A stretch of 10,929 nucleotides of DNA from CAKSIW01 sp045576435 (GTDB taxonomy: Bacteria > Bacillota > Clostridia > Monoglobales > Monoglobaceae), in assembly GCA_045576435.1 (NCBI GenBank), contig JAZNGL010000099.1:1-10929 (forward strand). The letters run 5' to 3'. The position numbers and the translations under genes were made by a program. The notes under the pieces were generated by a model. It was not told the DNA's origin. It worked only from the letters and a program-made list of their open reading frames with translations, and searched no databases. Positions 1 to 6,640 of the stretch are shown here, piece after piece. Position 1 is the first letter of the stretch, and every line of letters starts with the position of its first letter.

Positions 1-88
1 TATCTCGTTGATATGAAACCAAGGTGTTTTTAGCCGCTTTTTGCGTATTATTTAAAAAAACGAAATATCTTTCAACAACATCTCCCAT
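1..88 (-). CDS. xerD: Tyrosine recombinase XerD-type, N-terminal fragment (runs off left edge)
   Basis: Only the first 29 codons are in the window, beginning at the ATG at 88-86. The fragment reads MGDVVERYFVFLNNTQKAAK, then NTLVSYQRD at the edge. The NTLxSYxRD stretch is typical of the core-binding (SAM-like) N-terminal domain of XerC/XerD recombinases, which resolve chromosome dimers at dif before division. A strong GGAGG lies 6 nt before the ATG, and the gene starts 11 nt after the spoIIM stop, so the two are probably co-transcribed. The neighbourhood supports the call: in Bacillus subtilis spoIIM is followed by fur and xerD (ripX), and direct spoIIM-xerD linkage would be a natural Clostridial version. 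The catalytic R-H-R-Y residues lie outside the window, so XerC or another tyrosine recombinase cannot be excluded. Confidence 0.75.
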   Translation of the reverse strand, partial: MGDVVERYFVFLNNTQKAAKNTLVSYQRD

Positions 89-99
89 AATTTCCTCCA

Positions 100-741
100 C
101 TACCTATTAAATAAAATACAAATCGGCTTGAGTACTGCTGAAATAACAAATGCATCAAAAAAACTGCAAACAGTCGCAACGCCTAGCATTGCAATTAAAC
201 ACAAAAAACTTCTAAAATACATTTCTCTTCGAATTACTGAACTAATTCTTCTCATCCTTAATTTTTGTATTGATATTGCATACTTAATATTAAAAACAGC
301 ATATATGACAAGTGCCGGCATTAAAATCAATATCTGCGGCATTAATGACATTAATGAAAAAATTATGCCTTGTCCTCTATATGCCATAACAAAAAAAGCT
401 ATCGAAAAACCTAATTTATAAGACTTTATACTCATTTGAAGAACGGTGAATGGAATAAATCCAACCCAAAAGCCCGAGAAACACAAAAATAAAATCAGTT
501 TTAAATTTCCTAAAAACGATGTTTCAAATATATTTGCTCTGTTAACCGGTTGTAAATTATAAGCTGAAATAAAATTATTCACATATTCATTAAGGCTTTC
601 ATAATTTTCCGCATTCATGGAAACAGCCGAAATCGAACCAACTATTATCCCAAGAACAACGGCTATTCCAACAATCATATAATAGAGCTTGTTATCTAAA
701 ATATAATCTCTCAAGCTCCGTAATATATATTTCCTTTTCAC
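100..741 (-). CDS. spoIIM: Stage II sporulation protein M (SpoIIM)
   Basis: A 213-residue integral membrane protein of the SpoIIM family. In B. subtilis SpoIIM acts with SpoIID and SpoIIP in the peptidoglycan-remodelling complex that drives engulfment of the forespore by the mother cell. Hydrophobic segments lie near residues 20-40, 79-101, 108-121, 125-150 and 178-208, giving about five membrane spans with a basic N-terminus (MKRKYILRSLRDY). The loop at 41-75 is polar. Length and architecture fit the family. The start is a GTG at 741, placed 8 nt after an AAAGGGGG ribosome binding site. A sigma-E-like promoter lies just upstream (788-817), which agrees with the mother-cell sigma-E control known for B. 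subtilis spoIIM. The stop is TAG, 11 nt before the xerD-type start. Its presence implies a sporulating host, though engulfment genes can persist in asporogenous lineages. Confidence 0.88.
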   Translation of the reverse strand: MKRKYILRSLRDYILDNKLYYMIVGIAVVLGIIVGSISAVSMNAENYESLNEYVNNFISAYNLQPVNRANIFETSFLGNLKLILFLCFSGFWVGFIPFTVLQMSIKSYKLGFSIAFFVMAYRGQGIIFSLMSLMPQILILMPALVIYAVFNIKYAISIQKLRMRRISSVIRREMYFRSFLCLIAMLGVATVCSFFDAFVISAVLKPICILFNR

Positions 742-781
742 AGCTTTTCCCCCTTTGTATTTTTAAGAGTTTTTCTTTGTC

Positions 782-795
782 CATATTATAATATG
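782..795. repeat. Perfect 14-bp palindrome at the spoIIM promoter -10
   Basis: CATATTATAATATG is its own reverse complement and covers the proposed -10 region of the spoIIM promoter. It could be an operator for a dimeric regulator, or simply a by-product of AT-rich promoter sequence. Nothing else in the window repeats it. Confidence 0.3.
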
Positions 796-817
796 AAACA
801 AGCTGTGAAAAAATGAT
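788..817 (-). promoter_or_regulatory. Sigma-E-like promoter upstream of spoIIM
   Basis: On the minus strand ATCATTTT (817-810) is followed after 14 nt by CATATTAT (795-788). Compared with the B. subtilis sigma-E pattern (about KMATATT, 14-15 nt, CATACAHT), the -35 agrees at 6 of 7 positions and the -10 at 6 of 8. Transcription would start near 780, about 39 nt before the GTG of spoIIM. A sigma-A TATAAT overlaps it (790-785) but lacks a good -35 at 17 nt. The site begins 4 nt after the proC stop. This is pattern matching by eye in AT-rich DNA, supported by the known sigma-E control of spoIIM in Bacillus. Confidence 0.5.
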
Positions 818-820
818 TTT

Positions 821-1618
821 TTATTTTTTAGACATTTCGTCAGCCTTTTCTATGCATTTTTCAATTGCCTGCTGCACAACAGACGAAAAGCCACGCTTTT
901 CAAGTTCACAAACTGCTGCAATAGTGGTTCCTCCAGGTGAACAAACATCATCCTTAAGTTTTTGAGGATGTTCGTTCGTTTCAAGAACCATCTTTGCGGA
1001 GCCCTCCACTGCCTTTGCCGCAAGTTTTATGGCAATTTCCTTTGATATTCCATGTCTGACACCACTGTCTGCCATCGCATCAATCAACATATAAACATAT
1101 GCCGGACTGCTTCCATGCAGAGCTGTTGCCACATTGATGTGTTTTTCATCAAGCACAACCACATCACCTATAGCAGAGAACAAATCTTCAACTATTTTAA
1201 GTTCATCTGAAGTTATATTTTTATTGGGGCTAAGCACCGTCATGCCGCAACCTACTCTGGCAGGAGTGTTTGGCATGGCTCTTATTATTTTTGCCGTATT
1301 TCCTAAAGCTTTCTCTATAGTATCAATCATAACTCCGGCTGCAATTGATATAAAAAGTTGTTTTTTAACACAATTTGCTGCCTCTTTAAGAACTAGGGGA
1401 ATAATATTAGGTTTCACCGCAAAAATAACAATTTCACTATTTTTAAAAACCACGTTGTTATCTTCTGTTGTGAAAACGCCTTTTTCCTGCCAAGCGGACA
1501 ATTTAGCTGTCGATTTATCGCTCATTGTAATTTCATCTGCTTTGACAATTCCGGAATTCATCAAGCCGTCCGCAAGAGCAGATGCCATATTTCCTGCACC
1601 AATTATTCCAATTTTCAC
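821..1618 (-). CDS. proC: Pyrroline-5-carboxylate reductase
   Basis: A 265-residue cytosolic enzyme that reduces 1-pyrroline-5-carboxylate to L-proline with NAD(P)H, the last step of proline synthesis. The N-terminus MKIGIIGAGNMASALADGL is the Rossmann dinucleotide-binding motif (GxGNM at residues 7-11). AVKPN near residues 68-72, RAMPNTPARVGCG, the HGSSPAYVYMLIDAM helix of the dimerisation domain, and the C-terminal signature DDVCSPGGTTIAAVCELE are all present. Length matches the usual 260-280. The start is a GTG at 1618 with AAGGAG 7 nt before it; the upstream aminotransferase stops 13 nt away, so the two genes probably share an mRNA from the promoter at 2868-2896. No terminator is visible after the gene. 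The stop is followed immediately by the spoIIM promoter region. Confidence 0.95.
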   Translation of the reverse strand: MKIGIIGAGNMASALADGLMNSGIVKADEITMSDKSTAKLSAWQEKGVFTTEDNNVVFKNSEIVIFAVKPNIIPLVLKEAANCVKKQLFISIAAGVMIDTIEKALGNTAKIIRAMPNTPARVGCGMTVLSPNKNITSDELKIVEDLFSAIGDVVVLDEKHINVATALHGSSPAYVYMLIDAMADSGVRHGISKEIAIKLAAKAVEGSAKMVLETNEHPQKLKDDVCSPGGTTIAAVCELEKRGFSSVVQQAIEKCIEKADEMSKK

Positions 1619-1631
1619 GGTTTTTCTCCTT

Positions 1632-2828
1632 TTAGTATTCTCCGTTTATATATTTCTCAATTCTGTCGAGACCTTCTTTTATTGTTTCCATGGAGGTTGC
1701 ATATGAAAATCTGACATATCCGTCAATACCAAAGCCTTCACTCGGCACCAAGGCAACCAGAGCACGCTCCAATATATCATCACAAAGCTCACTCGCCGTA
1801 TTTATCATTTTACCATAATGCTCTTTACCCAAAACCGCTCTAACATTCATAAACACATAAAATGCACCATTTGGTTTTTTGCAACTTAATCCGTTTATAC
1901 TATTTATTCTGTCAACCATATAATCTCTGCGTTTTTCATACTCATTTCTCATAACATCAACAGAGCTTTGGTCGCCAGAAAGACCTTCAACAGATGCCGC
2001 TTGTGCAATTGAATTCGGGTTTGATGTTGCATGACTTTGTATGTTAGACATTGCCTTTGCAACATCTGCATTTGCTGCAGCAAAACCAATTCTCCAGCCC
2101 GTCATAGCATAAGCCTTTGCCATACCATTAACCACAATAGTAAGTTCTTTAATATCATCCCCTAAGGATGCAATATTAATATGCTCACCTTCATAAACAA
2201 GCTTTTCATATATTTCATCAAACACAACATAAACATTATGCTTAACTGCAACCTTTGCAATTTCTTCAAGCTCCTGTTTTGTATAAACCATACCCGTTGG
2301 GTTGCTTGGTGTGTTAAGAACAAGAGCACGAGTTCTATCTGTTATGTGCATTTCAAGCTCTTTTGCGGTGAACTTAAAATTATTTTCCTCTGTTGTATTC
2401 AAAAATACAGGTGCTCCTCCCGCCATCTTAACCATTTCAGGATAACTTACCCAGAATGGCGCCGGAATTATAACCTCATCACCTTGCTCACAAATAGCCA
2501 TAAAAACATTAGTAAGAGCATGCTTCCCGCCATTGCTAACAACAATATTTTCAATTCCGTAATCAAGGCCTGCATCTCTTTTGAACTTATCGCATATTGC
2601 CTTTTTTAATTCAACAGTGCCTGATGCCGGTGTATATCGTGTGAACCCTTCGTTGATTGCACGAATTGCCGCTTCTTTGATATTATCAGGAGTTTCGAAA
2701 TCAGGCTCACCTGCACCGAATCCCACAACAGGAATTCCTTGTTTTTTCATTTGTTTGTATTTAGCATCTAAATATAATGTTGGTGAAGGGCTAACACCCT
2801 TTGCTTTTTCAGATATATATGTTGCCAT
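1632..2828 (-). CDS. aspC: Aspartate-type aminotransferase (PLP fold type I)
   Basis: A 398-residue class I aminotransferase. Such enzymes transfer the amino group between aspartate and 2-oxoglutarate, or related pairs, in the cytosol. Visible PLP-site residues are SNGGKHAL near 98-105 (phosphate loop), N176 in NTPSNPTG, D204 and Y207 in FDEIYEKLVYEG, the Schiff-base lysine K238 in GMAKAYAMTGWRIGF, and a C-terminal arginine in GYVRFSYATS that would bind the substrate carboxylate. The pattern is that of the Bacillota/Thermus subgroup (AspB/AspC, Ib-gamma). Substrate preference cannot be read from sequence; prephenate or another amino acid is possible. The start ATG at 2828 has AGGAGG 7 nt upstream, and a sigma-A-type promoter lies at 2868-2896. 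It forms a likely two-gene operon with proC. Confidence 0.9.
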   Translation of the reverse strand: MATYISEKAKGVSPSPTLYLDAKYKQMKKQGIPVVGFGAGEPDFETPDNIKEAAIRAINEGFTRYTPASGTVELKKAICDKFKRDAGLDYGIENIVVSNGGKHALTNVFMAICEQGDEVIIPAPFWVSYPEMVKMAGGAPVFLNTTEENNFKFTAKELEMHITDRTRALVLNTPSNPTGMVYTKQELEEIAKVAVKHNVYVVFDEIYEKLVYEGEHINIASLGDDIKELTIVVNGMAKAYAMTGWRIGFAAANADVAKAMSNIQSHATSNPNSIAQAASVEGLSGDQSSVDVMRNEYEKRRDYMVDRINSINGLSCKKPNGAFYVFMNVRAVLGKEHYGKMINTASELCDDILERALVALVPSEGFGIDGYVRFSYATSMETIKEGLDRIEKYINGEY

Positions 2829-2867
2829 GATTATTCCTCCTAAAACTCTAAATGATAATTATATTTC

Positions 2868-2896
2868 ATTTTACTACAATTTATAATAAATTTCAA
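2868..2896 (-). promoter_or_regulatory. Sigma-A-type promoter for aspC-proC
   Basis: Minus strand TTGAAA (2896-2891), a 17-nt spacer and TAAAAT (2873-2868) each match the consensus at 5 of 6 positions. Transcription would start near 2861, giving a leader of about 33 nt before the aspC ATG. The rest of the 154-nt gap (2897-2982) is AT-rich, with no clear terminator for the upstream dipeptidase gene and no conserved leader structure that I recognise. Confidence 0.6.
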
Positions 2897-2982
2897 GCTT
2901 TTTTTAATATCTATGGTCTTTTTACCTATTTTTTACTAATTCTTATTAAAAATTATTGGCATTTTAGAAAATTTTACTTAAT

Positions 2983-3924
2983 TCATCCAATAGTTTTTCT
3001 AATTATATTCAAAAAATTAGCAGATGTTATTTTATTAATCAATAAATCAGAATATCCTATTTTTTTAAATTCATCAATAATTTTAGAAAAATCCTGAACA
3101 CTCTCCATGCCATAAGGCAATGAGTCTATACCATCAAAATCGCTTCCAAAACCAACAACATCTTCACCGCCAAGTTCTAATATATGTTCAATATGTTTCA
3201 AAACATCTTTGATTTTTGTATCTCTATCAGACAAGAATTCCGAATATAAATTAATCCCTATAAACCCACCTTTTTGGATAAGCTGCTTTATTTCTTCATC
3301 ATTAAGATTGCGTACATTATTTTTTATTCCAAAAGCATTTGAATGGGTTGCTGCAACCGGCTTTTGACTTAACTCAAGCACATCTTGAAATCCGCTTCTT
3401 GAAATATGTGATATATCAATGAGCATTCCCATTTCATTCATTTTCAAAACAACTTCTCTGCCGAATTGGGTTAATCCATGACCATTTTGAACACCAATTC
3501 CGTCACAAATTTCGTTTTTATAATTCCATGTGAGTGTCATTATTCTGACACCCATTGAATAAAGTGTTTCAAGCTTACCTATTTCACCCACAATTGCCTC
3601 CCCGCCTTCAACAGAAAGCAACGCAGCAACTTTTTTATTTTTTAAAGCCTGCTGAATTTCACTAATTTTTTCGCAATGTTCAATCAAATCTTCGTTCTTT
3701 TTTATTTCATCAAAATATTTATCAATCAAGCTTTTCACATGTTGAAATGGTGAAACACAAATATTTTTTTTATCAACAAATGCGGCAAACACTTGTCCAT
3801 AGTTCATTTTTAAATTTGATATTTTTTCTAAATCTAAATGGCAGGTGTTTTTTCGTAATCCACTATTCATTTTTGCAAGCCTGGATATTGTATCGCAATG
3901 CGCATCAAATAAAGCAGATGTCAT
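2983..3924 (-). CDS. Membrane dipeptidase family (peptidase M19)
   Basis: A 313-residue metallopeptidase of the renal-dipeptidase family, which cleaves dipeptides (often with a D-residue at the second position) using two zinc ions in a TIM-barrel-like fold. The zinc-ligand set is visible: H9 and D11 in FDAHCDT, the bridging E106 in LLSVEGGEA, H173 in IDISHIS and H194 in AATHSNAFG. The H173-H194 spacing of 21 equals that of the mammalian enzyme. GFGSDFDG near residue 253 carries the conserved aspartate. There is no signal peptide or anchor, so despite the family name it should be cytosolic, perhaps recycling dietary or wall-derived dipeptides. I chose the ATG at 3924 because GGAGGGGAG sits just before it; the longer frame to 3969 would start with TTG and has no ribosome binding site. 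It lies 71 nt after the yraN stop. Confidence 0.9.
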   Translation of the reverse strand: MTSALFDAHCDTISRLAKMNSGLRKNTCHLDLEKISNLKMNYGQVFAAFVDKKNICVSPFQHVKSLIDKYFDEIKKNEDLIEHCEKISEIQQALKNKKVAALLSVEGGEAIVGEIGKLETLYSMGVRIMTLTWNYKNEICDGIGVQNGHGLTQFGREVVLKMNEMGMLIDISHISRSGFQDVLELSQKPVAATHSNAFGIKNNVRNLNDEEIKQLIQKGGFIGINLYSEFLSDRDTKIKDVLKHIEHILELGGEDVVGFGSDFDGIDSLPYGMESVQDFSKIIDEFKKIGYSDLLINKITSANFLNIIRKTIG

Positions 3925-3995
3925 GTTCTCCCCTCCATAACGCATATTTATTTCATAATACGAAGCCAAGTAAAGTTTTGTGACTATTTAAATTA

Positions 3996-4379
3996 TCAAA
4001 TTTCAAAAAATGCACCTTCAATATGGTTAATTTCATCGAGTTCAAAGATTTCGCCCGTCATTTTTGCAAAAACCTCAATAACATCAAATCTTATGTTCTT
4101 TTCGGTGGGATTTTCCATAAGATAGTATTCCGCTGTGTTGGCAATTTTGCGTTTTTTATGATAGTTTACCGCTTGTGCAGGAGTTCCAAATTCAAAAGAG
4201 CTTCTTGTTTTCACTTCAACAAAAATAATTTCATCTTTATCTTCCGCAATTATATCAATCTCACCAATTTTATTTTTATAGTTTCTCTTAACAATTTTAT
4301 ACTTCTTATTTTTAAGAAAATCTGCCGCCGCATCTTCACCGCATTTTCCAGTAATTTTATTAATTATCCCTAATCTCAT
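3996..4379 (-). CDS. yraN: YraN/UPF0102-family nuclease-fold protein
   Basis: A 127-residue protein of the UPF0102 (YraN) family, a small restriction-endonuclease-like fold whose cellular role is not settled. The conserved elements appear in order: GKCGEDAAADFL (13-24) near the N-terminus, RNYKNKIGEIDIIA (33-46) carrying the putative metal-binding D, the IIFVEVKTR strand with the ExK of a PD-(D/E)xK site, then FGTPAQAVNYHKKRKI and a C-terminal helix. Length is normal (115-130). Its ATG overlaps the rnhB stop as ATGA, so the two should be translationally coupled; rnhB-yraN linkage is widespread in Bacillota and suggests a nucleic-acid repair or processing job. The active-site residues look intact, which favours real nuclease activity, but no substrate is known to me. 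Confidence 0.9.
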   Translation of the reverse strand: MRLGIINKITGKCGEDAAADFLKNKKYKIVKRNYKNKIGEIDIIAEDKDEIIFVEVKTRSSFEFGTPAQAVNYHKKRKIANTAEYYLMENPTEKNIRFDVIEVFAKMTGEIFELDEINHIEGAFFEI

Positions 4380-4981
4380 TTTGATATACCTAAAACCTTA
4401 TCCGTCATAAAGGATTTTCTATGCACTTTCGAAACACCAAATTTTTGTATTGCCTCCATATGCACTTTTGTTCCATAACCCTTATGCTTTTTGAACTGAT
4501 ATTCAGGATATTCCTTATCAAGTTCCTCCATCAATCTATCTCGGCTCACCTTTGCTAAAATTGATGCTGCAGCTATGCTCTGTGACTTTGCATCGCCTTT
4601 TATTATATATTTATACGGGATGTCATATTCAAAGTTATCATTGCCATCAATAATAACAAAGTCAGGTTTAACTGCAAGATTAAAAACCGCATTATGCATT
4701 GCAAGTGAAGTCGCTTGTCTTATGTTTATCTCATCAATCACATCGGGAGAAACAAACTCTATCGAATATGCAATTGCAGTTTCAATTATGCGGTCAAAAA
4801 GCTCATCTCGTTTTTTTGCAGACAGCTTTTTGGAATCATTTATCCCATCAATGATTGCATCTTGCGGCAAAATCACTGCCGCCGCACAAACAGGTCCGGC
4901 AAGGGGGCCTCTGCCTGCTTCATCAACCCCGGCAATATTTAAAAAACCTTGTAAATATAACTCATTTTCAAACTCCTTCAT
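4376..4981 (-). CDS. rnhB: Ribonuclease HII
   Basis: A 201-residue cytosolic endonuclease that nicks the RNA strand of RNA-DNA hybrids and starts removal of misincorporated ribonucleotides. The catalytic acids fit the family: D20 and E21 in GVDEAGRGPLAGP, D112 in VIIDGN and D130 in KGDAKSQSIAAASILAKVSRD. NDSKKLSAKKRDELF (48-62) and the C-terminal HKGYGTKVHMEAIQKFG block are also typical. I chose the ATG at 4981 because AAAGGGTG precedes it and the family core begins soon after. A longer frame from an ATG at 5041 would add 20 residues, but those codons coincide almost exactly with a terminator-like hairpin (4997-5047), so the extension is probably not protein. A GGAG before that ATG keeps a small doubt. 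The stop overlaps yraN. Confidence 0.93.
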   Translation of the reverse strand: MKEFENELYLQGFLNIAGVDEAGRGPLAGPVCAAAVILPQDAIIDGINDSKKLSAKKRDELFDRIIETAIAYSIEFVSPDVIDEINIRQATSLAMHNAVFNLAVKPDFVIIDGNDNFEYDIPYKYIIKGDAKSQSIAAASILAKVSRDRLMEELDKEYPEYQFKKHKGYGTKVHMEAIQKFGVSKVHRKSFMTDKVLGISK

Positions 4982-4996
4982 TTTTTCACCCTTTCT

Positions 4997-5047
4997 AAAA
5001 TAAAAAGTGCTATTTTTATCCGCCGAATACAGATAAACCATAGCACT
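4997..5047 (-). terminator. Hairpin plus U-tract between rbgA and rnhB (terminator or attenuator)
   Basis: On the minus strand AGTGCTAT (5047-5040) pairs with ATAGCACT (5013-5006), and inside it TTTATC (5037-5032) pairs with GATAAA (5020-5015), separated by a GG/A internal loop. U-G, G-C and U-G pairs can extend the inner stem to a 5-nt loop. The 3' arm runs into TTTTATTTT (5005-4997). This has the form of an intrinsic terminator ending the rplS-lepB-rbgA transcript. I see no good promoter between it and rnhB, so partial read-through or attenuation is likely. Confidence 0.6.
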
Positions 5048-5059
5048 CCATCATATAAT

Positions 5060-5914
5060 TTATTTTTTAGGCAATTCAAGAGTAATTCTGCCAATTTTCG
5101 CTGAACGGAATTCATCTAAAATCAGATTTGCTGCACGCAAAGTGTCCACAACTCCACCCGACATAATGCAACCACGTTTTTTGCCAATAAGCTCAAGTAA
5201 TTCAAAATCCTCCAAATTTGTGACATCTTCCATTATCTTAAAGCGGTCTGCTAACATATCAAAATAATTCTCTCTTAAAAAGCCAATCAAATAGAATGCA
5301 AGCTCTTCAATATCCATAATTTCATCTTTTATTCCACCTGTATATGCAATGCGCTTTGCTACCTCAAAATCTTCAAACTTTGGCCATAAAATTCCCGGTG
5401 TGTCAAGCAATTCATATTTACCCTCAAGCCTTATCCATTGTTTTGCGGTTGTAACACCCGGTCTATCGCCCGTTTTTGCTGCAGCTCTCCCCGCAAGCCT
5501 ATTTATAAATGACGATTTACCAACATTTGGAATTCCCACAACAAGCATTCGGACTGCCCTTCTCTGCATACCTTTACTTCGTTCTCTTTCAAATTTTGCC
5601 GAAAGAACTCGTTCAATCGCAGCATCAAGATTTTTTATGCCAACACCTGTCAAACTGTCTGCAAGAATCGTACAAATACCCTTTTCCTCAAAGTATTTAA
5701 CCCATGCAGAATTTGCATTAGAATCTGCAATATCGCTCTTATTAAGAACAATAACTCTCGGTTTGTTGCCAACTATTCTGTCAATTTCCGGATTTCTTGA
5801 AGATAGCGGAAGTCGTGCATCAAGCAATTCAATAACAACATCAACAAGCTTTAAATTATCGGTTATAAGACGACGGGTTTTCGCCATATGTCCGGGAAAC
5901 CATTGTAAAACCAT
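5060..5914 (-). CDS. rbgA: Ribosome biogenesis GTPase RbgA/YlqF
   Basis: A 284-residue circularly permuted GTPase. RbgA drives a late step in 50S subunit assembly in B. subtilis. The N-terminus MVLQWFPGHMAKTRR is the family signature. The G motifs appear in permuted order: G4 as NKSD (58-61), G1 as GIPNVGKSS (127-135), G2 as a threonine near 155 in RPGVTTAKQW, and G3 as DTPG (171-174). A C-terminal helical RNA-binding domain follows. The start ATG at 5914 has AAGGAGG 6 nt before it and lies 10 nt after the lepB stop. Neighbouring rplS makes sense, since both products act on the large subunit. The downstream hairpin at 4997-5047 probably ends or dampens the transcript. Confidence 0.95.
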   Translation of the reverse strand: MVLQWFPGHMAKTRRLITDNLKLVDVVIELLDARLPLSSRNPEIDRIVGNKPRVIVLNKSDIADSNANSAWVKYFEEKGICTILADSLTGVGIKNLDAAIERVLSAKFERERSKGMQRRAVRMLVVGIPNVGKSSFINRLAGRAAAKTGDRPGVTTAKQWIRLEGKYELLDTPGILWPKFEDFEVAKRIAYTGGIKDEIMDIEELAFYLIGFLRENYFDMLADRFKIMEDVTNLEDFELLELIGKKRGCIMSGGVVDTLRAANLILDEFRSAKIGRITLELPKK

Positions 5915-5924
5915 ATGAGCCTCC

Positions 5925-6563
5925 TTATTCTGCTTCGTAATCCAAGGTGCTCATGTTTGAAACAGGCCAAAATCTAAAAATTGCGTGTCCAACTATCTCT
6001 TTTTTTGGGACCTGACCAATTTCACGGCTATCCTTGCTGGCATTTCTATTGTCACCCATTACAAAATATTTGTCTTTTTCAACAACAATAGGGTTTTCCC
6101 TACTATATTCTCCGTTTTGTCTTAATTTTTCAATATATGAACCCGACAAACGTGTTTCACTTTTTATATATGGCTCATCGATAATTTCATCATTAACATA
6201 TACGTCGCCTGATATAAAATCAATATAAACCGTATCGCCCTCAGTTGCAATAACTCTTTTTATATATGGTCTGCCGGGGTCTGAAGATGGCGTAAAAATT
6301 AAAACATCGCCCTTTTCAGGCTCATACATAAGTCTGTTGACATATAGTCTATCATTGTTTTGAAGCGTTGGTTCCATTGATTCGCCCTGAACCTTTGCCA
6401 AGGTTAAAACATAATTTCTAAGCAAAAAAGCCACAACAAGTGCAATTAAAATGGAAGATATCCAATCAAGAACCTCTCGTCTCCAATTAAAACCTTTTTC
6501 CTGTTCTGAGCAATCATCAACTATTTCAATTTCTTCGTTTTTATTATTTTCAAATTCACTCAT
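5925..6563 (-). CDS. lepB: Signal peptidase I
   Basis: A 212-residue type I signal peptidase, anchored in the cytoplasmic membrane with its active site outside, where it removes signal peptides from Sec and Tat substrates. An acidic cytosolic N-terminus is followed by one membrane span near residues 34-53 (WISSILIALVVAFLLRNYVL). The catalytic serine is S62 in VQGESMEPTL and the general base is K102 in PYIKRVIA, spaced 40 residues as in Bacillus SipS. The C-terminal box MGDNRNASKDSREIG is intact. I chose the ATG at 6563 because AAGGTGG stands 8 nt before it; the GTG at 6575 that would add four residues lies inside that ribosome binding site. The gene sits between rplS and rbgA, with 10 nt to rbgA. 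Confidence 0.95.
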   Translation of the reverse strand: MSEFENNKNEEIEIVDDCSEQEKGFNWRREVLDWISSILIALVVAFLLRNYVLTLAKVQGESMEPTLQNNDRLYVNRLMYEPEKGDVLIFTPSSDPGRPYIKRVIATEGDTVYIDFISGDVYVNDEIIDEPYIKSETRLSGSYIEKLRQNGEYSRENPIVVEKDKYFVMGDNRNASKDSREIGQVPKKEIVGHAIFRFWPVSNMSTLDYEAE

Positions 6564-6605
6564 CAAAAATGCCACCTTATTAGATATTTTGCCTTAATAT
6601 GAACA

Positions 6606-6635
6606 TATGGTGAGTATTTAAAAATACCCACCATA
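6606..6635 (-). other. Long stem-loop between rplS and lepB, no U-tract
   Basis: An almost perfect inverted repeat with 14-bp arms and a 2-nt centre: on the minus strand TATGGTGGGTATTT faces AAATACTCACCATA, with one G-U wobble. No run of T follows on either strand, so it does not look like a standard intrinsic terminator. It starts 5 nt after the rplS stop and ends 42 nt before the lepB ATG. It may protect the 3' end of rplS mRNA, mark an RNase cut, or act as a partial terminator that keeps lepB below rplS. Confidence 0.6.
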
Positions 6636-6640
6636 AATCG

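Noticed and set aside
1134..1706. A 190-codon plus-strand open frame opposite proC
   Set aside because: It is antisense to conserved proC codons, has no family resemblance, and extends into the opposite strand of the next gene.
2897..2982. A terminator or riboswitch in the gap between the dipeptidase gene and aspC
   Set aside because: It has only weak AT-rich inverted repeats, no stem with a U-tract, and no conserved riboswitch core.
2983..3969. A longer dipeptidase starting at 3969
   Set aside because: It would start at TTG, and its extra codons contain the GGAGGGGAG ribosome binding site of the better ATG at 3924.
5349..5918. A 189-codon plus-strand open frame opposite rbgA
   Set aside because: It is a reverse-strand shadow of rbgA with no plausible ribosome binding site or domain.
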